Assembly (NCBI GenBank): GCA_017471125.1
Contig: JAFUWR010000256.1
Span: forward strand, 1-6,495
Direction: 5' to 3'
DNA: 6,495 nucleotides
Source: Clostridia bacterium
GTDB lineage: Bacteria; Bacillota; Clostridia; Christensenellales; Aristaeellaceae
Positions 1-6,116 of this stretch are shown here, piece by piece (positions within the stretch are counted from its first letter, which is position 1; each line of letters begins with the position of its first letter). Both the position numbers and the translations under genes were made by a program. The notes beneath the pieces are model-generated. The model saw nothing but the letters and a program-made list of their open reading frames with translations. It ran no database searches and had not been told where the DNA came from.

Positions 1-16
1 GGGAGGCGTTCGCGCC

Positions 17-1021
17 ATGAAGCGAAGGATAACGGCATGTCTGCTGGCGCTGGCGCTGGTGATGGCGTCCATGAGCTGGGCGCTGGCGGACACCACGTAC
101 ACCGCCCGCACGCCGCTGGACGGCAGCAGCGCGAAGCGCAAGAACATCGCCCTGGCGGCAGCCGCGCTGGACGGCGCGGAGGTGGAGTACGGCGAGGAAT
201 TCTCGTTCAACGACGCGGTGGGCCCGCGCACCTCGGGCCGGGGCTACGTCACGGCCCTGAACGGCCGCGGCGCGAAGGTGACCGGCGGCGGCGTGGCCCA
301 GGTGGCGGCGACGCTGTACCTGGCGCTTCGGAAGCTGGGCGAGGACATCGAGTACACGGAGCTGTCCACCTACGGCAAGCGGTTCACCGACGACTACGTG
401 TCCAGCGGCGACCTGGCCGTGGTCACCGATTACAGCGCCGGGAAGGACTTCGCGTTCATCAACCGGGCGGGCGACATGGAGATCAGCATGTGGGTCGGCT
501 CCGGCTACGTGAACTGCACCCTGTCCATCGACGACGACGGGAGCTGGTTCGACGGCGGCGGCTCGGTGCCCAAGCTGTACAGCGCCAGCATCGACCTGGA
601 CGAGGACGACGAGGACACCCTGCACAACATCCGGCTGGCCGCGGAGAGCGTCTACGACACGACCCTGGCCCACGGGGACCGCTTCTCCTTCAACAAGGTG
701 GTCGGCCCGCGCACCGAGCAGTACGGCTACGTCAGCGGCGTCAACGGCCGCGGCGTCAAGGTCACCGGCGGCGGCGTGGCCCAGGTGGCCAGCGCCATCT
801 GGCTGGCCGTGAAGGACCGGGACGACATCTCCGTCACTGAGAAGTCCACCTACGGCAGCAAGTACAACCAGGACTACGTGGACTCCTCCGCCGACGCCAT
901 CATCACCGACTACAAGGCCGGGACGGACTTCTCGTTCAAGTACACCGGCGACGGCACCATCACGATCTACACCTACGTGGACGACGACGAGCTCAAGTGC
1001 GACATCGCCGTGAACGACTGA
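17..1021 (+). CDS. Exported protein with two tandem VanW-like domains
   Basis: 334 residues. The ATG is preceded by GGGAGG at 1-6 with a 10-base gap. Residues 1-24 form a Sec signal peptide: basic start (MKRR), a Leu/Ala-rich core, and a likely signal peptidase I site ALA|D at 24/25. There is no lipobox, so a secreted or wall-associated protein is expected. Two homologous domains follow, at about 30-175 and 188-334. Each carries FSFN..VGPRT (62 and 223), a GY, GGGVAQVA (90 and 251), STYG (117 and 277) and a DY..G.DF.F strand, the pattern of the VanW family (first known from vancomycin-resistance clusters; biochemical role not established). An acidic linker (DLDEDDED, about 193-200) joins them. 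The Cys that family members usually have in GGG(V/I)CQ is Ala in both copies. No G5, peptidoglycan-binding or catalytic partner domain is visible. It is convergent with the downstream operon and probably unrelated to it. Family assignment is fairly secure; function is unknown. Confidence 0.85.
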   Translation: MKRRITACLLALALVMASMSWALADTTYTARTPLDGSSAKRKNIALAAAALDGAEVEYGEEFSFNDAVGPRTSGRGYVTALNGRGAKVTGGGVAQVAATLYLALRKLGEDIEYTELSTYGKRFTDDYVSSGDLAVVTDYSAGKDFAFINRAGDMEISMWVGSGYVNCTLSIDDDGSWFDGGGSVPKLYSASIDLDEDDEDTLHNIRLAAESVYDTTLAHGDRFSFNKVVGPRTEQYGYVSGVNGRGVKVTGGGVAQVASAIWLAVKDRDDISVTEKSTYGSKYNQDYVDSSADAIITDYKAGTDFSFKYTGDGTITIYTYVDDDELKCDIAVND

Positions 1022-1036
1022 CCCCCATAGACGATT

Positions 1037-1066
1037 CGATCCCCGGCGTCCGCCGGGGATCGTTTT
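1037..1066 (+). terminator. Rho-independent terminator after the VanW-like gene
   Basis: A perfect 11-bp stem (CGATCCCCGGC / GCCGGGGATCG, 1037-1047 and 1052-1062) with a GTCC tetraloop is followed by TTTT and a T/A-rich run. It begins 16 bases after the VanW-like stop codon. The T tract lies only on the plus-strand exit side. On the minus strand the hairpin follows the kinase stop by 14 bases but lacks a real U tract, so it may stop operon transcripts less efficiently. No separate terminator for the operon is visible. Confidence 0.9.
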
Positions 1067-1076
1067 ATATTTGATT

Positions 1077-2174
1077 TTACCGCTGCACGCGGGCGGAGCC
1101 GTCGCCCATCAGGCTCTCGACCTCCTTGAGCCGCGCCATGGAGGTGTCGCCGGGGGTGGTCATGGCCAGCGCGCCGTGGGCCGCGCCGTAGTTGACGGCC
1201 TTCTCCACGTCGCCGGTGGTCATCAGGCCGTAGATCAGGCCGGAGGCGAAGCTGTCGCCGCCGCCGACGCGGTCGAAGATGTCCAGCGCCGGGTAGTCCT
1301 TGGCCTTGTAGACCTTGCCCTCGCCCCAGGCGATGGCGGACCAGTCGTTGCAGCTCGCGGTCCTGACCTGCCGCAGCGTGGTGGCGATGACCTTGAAGTT
1401 CGGGTACATCGCGGCGGCCTCGTTCATCATCTGGGCGTAGCCGGCGGGGTCCAGCTTCTTGAGGTTCTTGTCCGCGCCCTTGATCTCGAAGCCCAGGCAG
1501 GCGGTGAAGTCCTCCTCGTTGCCGATGATGACGTCGATGTAGGGGGCGATCTCCTTGTTGACCTCCTGGCACTTGGCCTGGCCGCCGATGTCGCGCCACA
1601 GGGAGGGCCGGTAGTTCAGGTCGTAGGACACGATGGTGCCGTACTTCTTGGCGGCCTTGATGGCCTCGATGGTCACCTCGGCGGTGGACTCGGACAGCGC
1701 CGCGAAGATGCCGCCGGTGTGGAACCAGCGGGAGCCGCGCTTGCCGAAGATCTCGTCCCAGTCGATGTCCCCGGGCTTGAGCTGGGAGACCGCGGTGTAG
1801 GCCCGGTCGGAGATGCCCAGCGCGCCGCGCACGCCGAAGCCGCGCTCGGTGAAGTTCAGGCCGTTGCGGACCTTGCGGCCGATGCCGTCGTAGGGCACCC
1901 AGCGGATCATGGAGGTGTCCACGCCGCCCTGGAGGATCAGGTCCTCCACCAGATAGCCCACGTCGTTCTCCGCGAACGCCGTCACCACGCCCGTCTTCAT
2001 GCCGAAGCAGCGCCGCAGGCCGCGGGCGACGTTGTACTCGCCGCCGCCCTCCCAGGCCGTGAAGCTCCGCGCCGTGCGCACCCGGCCCTCGCCGGGGTCC
2101 AGGCGCAGCATGACCTCGCCCAGGGAGATCTCGTCGTACATGCACTGGCTCTTGTCCTTCAGTTTCAGATCCAT
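1077..2174 (-). CDS. PfkB-family sugar kinase (fructokinase or 2-keto-3-deoxygluconate kinase-like)
   Basis: 365 residues; the last gene of the operon. The ATG at 2174 has GGAGGTG (2183-2189) upstream with an 8-base gap, which favours it over the internal Met12. It is a ribokinase-fold ATP-dependent sugar kinase. The substrate-binding signature GGGEYNVARGL is at 43-53. The second PfkB signature, DRVGGGDSFASG, is at 301-312, with the catalytic base Asp307 in the anion-hole GGGD (the common form is GAGD). A DLNYRPSLW segment lies near residue 200. Overall wording (GEVMLRLDPGEGR at the start, FHTGGIFAALS in the middle) resembles clostridial proteins annotated as 2-dehydro-3-deoxygluconokinase. 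Its position after two fructose-releasing GH32 genes instead argues for fructose as substrate, giving fructose 6-phosphate, and sequence alone does not settle this. It lies 53 bases downstream of the GH32 stop and is cytoplasmic. Confidence 0.85.
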   Translation of the reverse strand: MDLKLKDKSQCMYDEISLGEVMLRLDPGEGRVRTARSFTAWEGGGEYNVARGLRRCFGMKTGVVTAFAENDVGYLVEDLILQGGVDTSMIRWVPYDGIGRKVRNGLNFTERGFGVRGALGISDRAYTAVSQLKPGDIDWDEIFGKRGSRWFHTGGIFAALSESTAEVTIEAIKAAKKYGTIVSYDLNYRPSLWRDIGGQAKCQEVNKEIAPYIDVIIGNEEDFTACLGFEIKGADKNLKKLDPAGYAQMMNEAAAMYPNFKVIATTLRQVRTASCNDWSAIAWGEGKVYKAKDYPALDIFDRVGGGDSFASGLIYGLMTTGDVEKAVNYGAAHGALAMTTPGDTSMARLKEVESLMGDGSARVQR

Positions 2175-2182
2175 ATTGAATA

Positions 2183-2189
2183 CACCTCC
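2183..2189 (-). promoter_or_regulatory. Ribosome binding site fixing the kinase start
   Basis: GGAGGTG on the minus strand lies 8 bases before the ATG at 2174. It supports the 365-residue form rather than a start at the internal Met12. Confidence 0.75.
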
Positions 2190-2200
2190 ATGAATGATAA

Positions 2201-2220
2201 TGAAAAGGCTTGCCTTTTCA
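2201..2220 (-). repeat. Perfect 9-bp inverted repeat between GH32 and kinase genes
   Basis: The arms TGAAAAGGC and GCCTTTTCA are separated by two bases, so an RNA hairpin would have an 8-bp stem and a 4-base loop. It sits 7 bases after the GH32 stop and 11 bases before the kinase ribosome binding site. The 3' arm ends in UUUUCAUUAUCAUU on the mRNA, a poor U tract. It could be a weak or partial terminator, an intercistronic stabilising hairpin that sets the kinase level, or a protein-binding palindrome. The structure is certain; the role is not. Confidence 0.6.
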
Positions 2221-2227
2221 GGATGGG

Positions 2228-3700
2228 TCAGTCGCCCAACTTCCAGCACCTCACGTTCATCTCCACCGCGCCGTCGGCGAAGAAGGTGACGCCGCGGGCG
2301 GAGAGATCGGTGTTGAGGGTGGCGGACATGACCTTCTCGCCGTCGCCCACGAACACCTCCACACTGAACCGGTCGAGTATGAGCCGCAGCCGAAGCCGCC
2401 CGTCCCGGTGGTCGACCTTGGCCCGGCGCTGGTGGATGATGGCGCGGCGGGAGCCGGAGAACTTGCGGTCCACCTTGAGCACCGACTCCCGGGGCCGGAA
2501 GCTGACGCCGGTGTGGTAGGTGGCGTCCTTGGCGAAGCGTATAGCGAAGCGGTTGTAGAGCTCGCCCGCCGGGGCGACCTCCAGCTCGATGTCCAGCGCC
2601 CGCCCCTCGATGCCGGGGAGGCTGATCTCGCCGTCCTTGAGGGCGACGTGGTCGTAGGCCACCGCGTCGCGCCGCAGCTGCTCCAGCTCCCGGATGGGCC
2701 GCTGGTACAGCCTGCCGTTCTTCACCGACAGCTCCCGCGGCAGGCTCATCTGGCCGAACCAGGGGGTGGACGGCGTGTGCAGGTTGCAGGTGTCCCAGTT
2801 CTGCATCCAGCCGATCATCACCCGGCGGCCGTCCGGGGTCACCACGGTCTGGGGCGCGTAGAAGTCGATGCCGTAGTCGACGGCGTGGTTCGATCCTTCG
2901 ACGAACCAGCCCGTCTCCGGGTCGATGCTGCCCAGCATGCAGAACGTGCCGTTGCCGTTGTGGTACTCGAAGCCCTGGGGCAGCATGTCCTGGGCGCTGG
3001 CCAGCAGCACCGTCCGCCCGTCCAGCTCGAACAGGTCGGGACACTCCCACATCAGCCCCAGCCGGCGCTCGTTCTCCGCGAGGACCGTCTCGAGGCTCCA
3101 GTGCTCCAGGTCGGGGCTCCTGTAGATCAGCATCCGCCCGCCGTGGCCCGGGTGGTCGTTGGCGACGATGGCCCGGTAGCCGTCGGCGGTCGCCCAGATC
3201 TTGGGGTCGCGGAAGTCGTGGGGACTGCCGCCCTCGGGCAGGTCCGCGGCGGTGATGACGGGGTTGCGCTCGTACTTCACGTAGTTGACCCCGTCCCCGA
3301 AGGCCAGGTTCTGGGTCTGCACGTCGCGGAGCGCGCCGTCCTCCCCCACCGCCTTCGCCACGCCGGTGTACATCAGCAGGTGGCGGCCGTCGGGCAGGGT
3401 CAGGGCGCTGCCGGAGAACACGCCGTCCCGGTCGTAGGGCATGTCCGGGGCCATCGCCGCGGGCAGGTATTCCCATCGGAGCAGGTCAGCGCTGACCGCG
3501 TGGCCCCAGTGCATCGGCCCCCAGTGGGAGTCGTAGGGGTGGTATTGATAGAACAGGTGGTAGCGCCCGTCGTGGAACGAGAAGCCGTTGGGGTCGTTCA
3601 TCCAGCCCGTGCGGGCCGACAGGTGGAACAGCGGGCGCTCCTCCGGGATGACGGCGTGCGCCTCCTCCCAGCGCCGCGCGTCGCGTAGTGACTGGCTCAT
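2228..3700 (-). CDS. GH32 beta-fructofuranosidase (intracellular invertase / fructan hydrolase)
   Basis: 490 residues, full length for a two-domain GH32 enzyme. The ATG at 3700 is preceded by AAGGA (3711-3715) with a 10-base gap. The five-bladed propeller carries all three acidic signatures: WMNDPNG at 33-39 (nucleophile Asp36), FRDP at 163-166 (transition-state Asp165) and WECPDLF at 218-224 (acid/base Glu219). DYGIDFYAPQ (275-284) and GWMQNWD (297-303) are also typical. A C-terminal beta-sandwich spans about 345-490. There is no signal peptide, so it cleaves imported sucrose or short fructo-oligosaccharides, releasing terminal fructose, in the cytoplasm. It differs clearly from the other GH32 protein here (4589-6046) around the first motif and in the MHWGHAVS segment, so the two are not recent duplicates. 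Sucrose versus sucrose-6-phosphate versus levan- or inulin-type substrate cannot be decided from motifs. Confidence 0.93.
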   Translation of the reverse strand: MSQSLRDARRWEEAHAVIPEERPLFHLSARTGWMNDPNGFSFHDGRYHLFYQYHPYDSHWGPMHWGHAVSADLLRWEYLPAAMAPDMPYDRDGVFSGSALTLPDGRHLLMYTGVAKAVGEDGALRDVQTQNLAFGDGVNYVKYERNPVITAADLPEGGSPHDFRDPKIWATADGYRAIVANDHPGHGGRMLIYRSPDLEHWSLETVLAENERRLGLMWECPDLFELDGRTVLLASAQDMLPQGFEYHNGNGTFCMLGSIDPETGWFVEGSNHAVDYGIDFYAPQTVVTPDGRRVMIGWMQNWDTCNLHTPSTPWFGQMSLPRELSVKNGRLYQRPIRELEQLRRDAVAYDHVALKDGEISLPGIEGRALDIELEVAPAGELYNRFAIRFAKDATYHTGVSFRPRESVLKVDRKFSGSRRAIIHQRRAKVDHRDGRLRLRLILDRFSVEVFVGDGEKVMSATLNTDLSARGVTFFADGAVEMNVRCWKLGD

Positions 3701-3729
3701 TGGTGAAACATCCTTTCAGCGGGCGGTGA

Positions 3730-3780
3730 CCTCATCCGTCACGGCCTTTGGCCGTGCCACCTTCCCCAAAGGGGAAGGCA
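3730..3780. repeat. Two-hairpin dispersed palindromic repeat, copy A
   Basis: This 51-bp element fills most of the HAD-GH32 intergenic space. Frame CCTCATCCGTCA leads into hairpin 1 (CACGGCC-TTT-GGCCGTG, 3740-3756), then CCA, then hairpin 2 (CCTTCCCC-AAA-GGGGAAGG, 3760-3778). It shares its frame and fold with copies at 6234-6288 and 6313-6352. Neither hairpin is followed by a U tract on either strand, so it is not a simple terminator. Within the operon transcript it lies between two cistrons and could act as an mRNA processing or stabilising structure. By layout it resembles a REP/MITE-like non-autonomous repeat. Confidence 0.8.
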
Positions 3781-3781
3781 T

Positions 3782-3818
3782 GCGCCCCTACTCCCTACTC
3801 CCTACTCCCTGATCCCTC
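3782..3818 (-). repeat. Heptamer tandem repeat with G-quadruplex potential, overlapping the HAD 3' end
   Basis: On the minus strand G runs recur exactly every 7 bases (plus-strand C runs at 3785-3788, 3793-3795, 3800-3802, 3807-3809 and 3814-3816). The unit is AGGGAGT, three times, flanked by AGGGATC and AGGGGCG. Five runs of three or more G with 3- to 4-base loops satisfy the usual G-quadruplex pattern on the coding strand and mRNA. The tract encodes the last nine residues and stop codon of the HAD gene and abuts repeat copy A. Confidence 0.8.
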
Positions 3819-4576
3819 ATACTGTCCTCCAGCGCGTCCACGATGGTGTCCACCACCTTGTCCGCCTTCTGCTGGCAGATCTCGGGCGCGTAGGGGAAGG
3901 TGTAGGACACGTCGGAGGCCTCGAGCAGGGGCAGGTCGTTGATGGAATCGCCGATGCCGTAGAGCTTGAAATCGCCGTACCGGGCCTTCATGTGCTCGCG
4001 CAGGGCCATGACGCCCTTGCCCTTGGAGCAGCCCCGGGGCGCGATGTCGATCTCGATGACGTTCTGGAACGCCTCGACCCGGTCGCCGTAGCGCTCATTG
4101 ATGGACGCGGACAGCCGCGCAGCGTCCTCGAGGCTCTCGGTGTGGACGCTGACCTGGTGGATGAGGCCGGGCGGGGCGTCGTCCACGCCGGTGATGACGT
4201 AGTACTTGCCGGGGTAGTCCATCTTCGCGAACACGCAGATGTCGCCCTCCACGTCCAGGGTCAGCCGGTAGCCCTTGGGATTCAGCTCCCGGACCAGCGC
4301 GTCGGCCACGTCCCGGTCCACGCCGCGCTTGAGGATGGGCTTCATGTCCCCGTCCACGATGTTGGCCCCGCTGGAGGTGATGAAGAAGTCCGGCTTGACG
4401 AGGCCGGTGATGAACGGCGTCAGCCCGCCCACCTGCCGCCCGGTGCACAGCCCGAACAGGTGGCCCGCGGCCTGGTATTCCCGTATCTTTTCGACGTTCT
4501 CCGGCGGCAGCTTCACGTCCGCCTTGTAGAAGTACAGCGTGCCGTCGAAGTCGCTGGCAAAGACCTTCTGTCTCAC
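3788..4576 (-). CDS. HAD-superfamily IIB (Cof-type) sugar-phosphate phosphatase
   Basis: 262 residues, normal for the family. The start is GTG at 4576, with GAGGAGGG (4583-4590) overlapping the upstream GH32 stop codon, so translation is probably coupled. HAD motifs are complete: motif I DFDGTL with Asp9 and Asp11; motif II around Thr45 (CTGR), followed by an ITSSGA segment at 66-71; motif III Lys185 in GCSKGKGV; motif IV GIGDSINDLPLLEAS with Asp210 and Asp214. A C2-type alpha/beta cap occupies about residues 85-180. The family contains Mg-dependent phosphatases of sugar phosphates, flavin precursors and sucrose phosphate. Placement between two GH32 genes suggests a hexose or disaccharide phosphate substrate, which is inference. 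The last residues (253-262, RDQGVGSRE after Met253) come from the heptamer repeat and are probably not part of the conserved fold. Confidence 0.9.
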   Translation of the reverse strand: MRQKVFASDFDGTLYFYKADVKLPPENVEKIREYQAAGHLFGLCTGRQVGGLTPFITGLVKPDFFITSSGANIVDGDMKPILKRGVDRDVADALVRELNPKGYRLTLDVEGDICVFAKMDYPGKYYVITGVDDAPPGLIHQVSVHTESLEDAARLSASINERYGDRVEAFQNVIEIDIAPRGCSKGKGVMALREHMKARYGDFKLYGIGDSINDLPLLEASDVSYTFPYAPEICQQKADKVVDTIVDALEDSMRDQGVGSRE

Positions 4577-4591
4577 AGTAGACCCTCCTCA
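4577..4591 (-). promoter_or_regulatory. Stop/ribosome-binding-site junction coupling GH32 to HAD
   Basis: The GH32 stop TGA (4591-4589) overlaps the GAGGAGGG ribosome binding site of the HAD gene, whose GTG follows after a 7-base gap from the GGAGG core. The TGA is in the same reading frame as the GTG (TGA GGA GGG TCT ACT GTG). It closes the HAD frame upstream, excludes any earlier start, and indicates translational coupling. Confidence 0.8.
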
Positions 4592-6046
4592 GTACACGAA
4601 TCGGTCGGTCACGGACGCCGCAAGGGGCCATAGGGTGACCGCCGCGCCGCCGCTGACCCGGAGGCCGCGCTCGGCCTCGGTGGGATAGGCGTGGGTGGTG
4701 AAGGTGGCCTCGCCGTCGTTGAAGAACAGCTCCACGGAGTTGCTGTCGATGAAGGCGCGGATGTTATGCAGGCCGTTTCCCAGCGGCACGTCCAGCACCT
4801 CGCCCACCTGTCGATTGAAGCGCTTCTCGAGGCCCCGGCGGTCCACGGTGAGCTTCCTGGCCGCGTCGTCATAGCGCAGGGTCAGGCCGCCGGTGCCGTC
4901 CGCCCTGGTGAACAGGTCCAGGGCGAAGTCGCCCGCGGGCACGTCGATCCTGAGCTCGCACGCCTTGGGCAGCGGCCCGTCGGGGGCGATAGGTTCGCCG
5001 CGCAGGGCCTCCACGGCGGGGATGGGCGTCTGCACCAGCCTGCCGTCCGCCACGCGCAGCTCCCGGGGCAGGCTCATGCTGCCCTCCCAGTCCTCCTCTT
5101 CGGTGGGATAGTGGTTGTCCGGCAGGCCGATCCACGCGATCAGTATGGCCTTGTCCGGGTCGCCCACGTTGGCCGCGCCCTGGGCGGCGTAGAAGTCGAA
5201 GCCGTAGTCCAGGTGGTGGTAGTCGCCGTCGGGGGTGAAGGTCAGGGTGTCGTAGTCCATGTGGCCGATCAGGTAGACGTTGTGGTTGGTGCTCTCGCCG
5301 CGGCCGGGCAGCTTGGTGTACTGCGGGGAGAAGATGAGCACGTCCTTGCCGCTGATGTTGACGATGTACGGGCACTCCCACATGCCGCCGAATTTCTCGT
5401 AGCCCGGCACCTTGAGCTCGCCCGCGAAGGACCAGCCGGACAGCAGTTCCTCGGACGTGTAGATCAGCACGCAGCCGCGCTTGTCGGCGGTCTGCGCCCC
5501 GATGAAGATGTAGTAGCGCTGCTTCTCGGGATTCCAGACCACCTTCGGATCGCGCTGGTGCTCGCTGTACTCGGGCCGGGGGCCGAACAGCGGCTCGGGC
5601 CGCTTGGTCAGCTTGTTGTCCGCGCCCAGCACGGCGGCGCAGGTGTAGGGCGTGCGGGTCCAGTCCTCGTCCCGGTGGTTGCCGGTGTAGAAGAAGTACA
5701 GGTCGTCCCCGTGGGAGATGGCGCTGCCCGAGTGCGCGCCGCGGTTGTCGTAGAAGCAGTCGGGCTTTAAGCCGATGCCCGCGTTCTCCCAGTGCATCAG
5801 GTCCGGGCTGGTGACGTGGTACCAGTACTTGAGGCCGTGCACCGCGCCCCACGGACACCACTGATAGCACAGGTGCCAGGTGCCCCGGTGCAGGGCGAAC
5901 CCGTTGGGGTCGCTGGACAGGCCCGTCATGGGCTGCACGTGGTACCGCTGGCGGTAGGCCGACGCGCGCGTGCGGTCGTACAGGTCGCGGATCTCGTCGG
6001 GCGACTGGAGCACCCGGTAGCGTTCCTCTCGCGTCCATTCCCTCAT
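4589..6046 (-). CDS. scrB: GH32 sucrose-6-phosphate hydrolase / beta-fructofuranosidase (ScrB-type)
   Basis: 485 residues from the ATG at 6046; the first gene of the operon. An ATG three codons upstream (6055) directly abuts the GGGAGG ribosome binding site (6056-6061) and leaves no spacing, whereas 6046 is 9 bases away, so 6046 is preferred. The ScrB-like layout is clear: YHVQPMTGLSSDPNGF (35-50), WHLCYQW..WG.VHGLKYWYHVTSPDLMHW (57-86), AHSGSAI (104-110), HQRDPKV (163-169), MWECPY (222-227), VLIFSPQ (236-242) and LDYGFDFYAAQ (279-289). The catalytic acids are present: nucleophile Asp46, Asp166 of RDP and acid/base Glu224. The first motif reads LSSDPNG instead of the usual (W/L)(M/L)NDPNG, replacing the conserved Asn with Ser45. 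No signal peptide is seen, so it is cytoplasmic, cleaving sucrose, sucrose 6-phosphate or short fructans. No PTS gene is visible to supply phosphorylated sucrose, so the symbol reflects sequence type rather than proven substrate. Confidence 0.9.
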   Translation of the reverse strand: MREWTREERYRVLQSPDEIRDLYDRTRASAYRQRYHVQPMTGLSSDPNGFALHRGTWHLCYQWCPWGAVHGLKYWYHVTSPDLMHWENAGIGLKPDCFYDNRGAHSGSAISHGDDLYFFYTGNHRDEDWTRTPYTCAAVLGADNKLTKRPEPLFGPRPEYSEHQRDPKVVWNPEKQRYYIFIGAQTADKRGCVLIYTSEELLSGWSFAGELKVPGYEKFGGMWECPYIVNISGKDVLIFSPQYTKLPGRGESTNHNVYLIGHMDYDTLTFTPDGDYHHLDYGFDFYAAQGAANVGDPDKAILIAWIGLPDNHYPTEEEDWEGSMSLPRELRVADGRLVQTPIPAVEALRGEPIAPDGPLPKACELRIDVPAGDFALDLFTRADGTGGLTLRYDDAARKLTVDRRGLEKRFNRQVGEVLDVPLGNGLHNIRAFIDSNSVELFFNDGEATFTTHAYPTEAERGLRVSGGAAVTLWPLAASVTDRFVY

Positions 6047-6055
6047 GAGTGGCAT

Positions 6056-6061
6056 CCTCCC
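6056..6061 (-). promoter_or_regulatory. Ribosome binding site deciding the ScrB-type start
   Basis: GGGAGG on the minus strand is immediately followed by ATG (6055-6053) and, 9 bases later, by an in-frame ATG (6046-6044). Only the second has workable spacing, so the protein most likely begins MREWTREERY. Confidence 0.75.
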
Positions 6062-6071
6062 GTTCTATATA

Positions 6072-6106
6072 GAGTGTGGAGTGTGGAGAGTGGAGTGTGG
6101 AGTTGG
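6072..6106. repeat. Five-copy heptamer tandem repeat in the operon leader
   Basis: Plus-strand units are GAGTGTG, GAGTGTG, GAGAGTG, GAGTGTG and GAGTTGG, in exact 7-base register. In the operon transcript this becomes an unstructured C/U/A-rich leader containing CUCC four times, just upstream of the GGGAGG ribosome binding site. The unit shares length and a GGAGT core with the heptamer array at 3782-3818. Confidence 0.85.
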
Positions 6107-6116
6107 TGTCGTTACT

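Noticed and set aside
973..2519. Long frames overlapping the kinase and GH32 genes on both strands (including minus 973-2145 and plus 1071-2519)
   Set aside because: They are Arg/Gly/His- or Val/Leu/Gly-rich low-complexity translations expected opposite or beside high-GC genes. They have no domain motifs and conflict with clear PfkB and GH32 genes.
3740..3778. Rho-independent terminator between HAD and the second GH32
   Set aside because: The hairpins are stable, but no U tract follows on the minus strand, and the same pair of hairpins recurs elsewhere as a dispersed repeat.
2210..5770. Other long plus-strand frames (2210-3688, 3992-4633, 4691-5770)
   Set aside because: They are antisense shadows of the GH32 and HAD genes, with no recognisable family or convincing ribosome binding sites.
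6053..6055. ATG three codons upstream as start of the ScrB-type gene
   Set aside because: It touches the GGGAGG ribosome binding site with no spacer, and the in-frame ATG at 6046 has a 9-base gap.
6072..6106. CRISPR-like array
   Set aside because: Units are 7 bases and directly adjoining, with no spacers and no cas genes. This is a simple tandem repeat.
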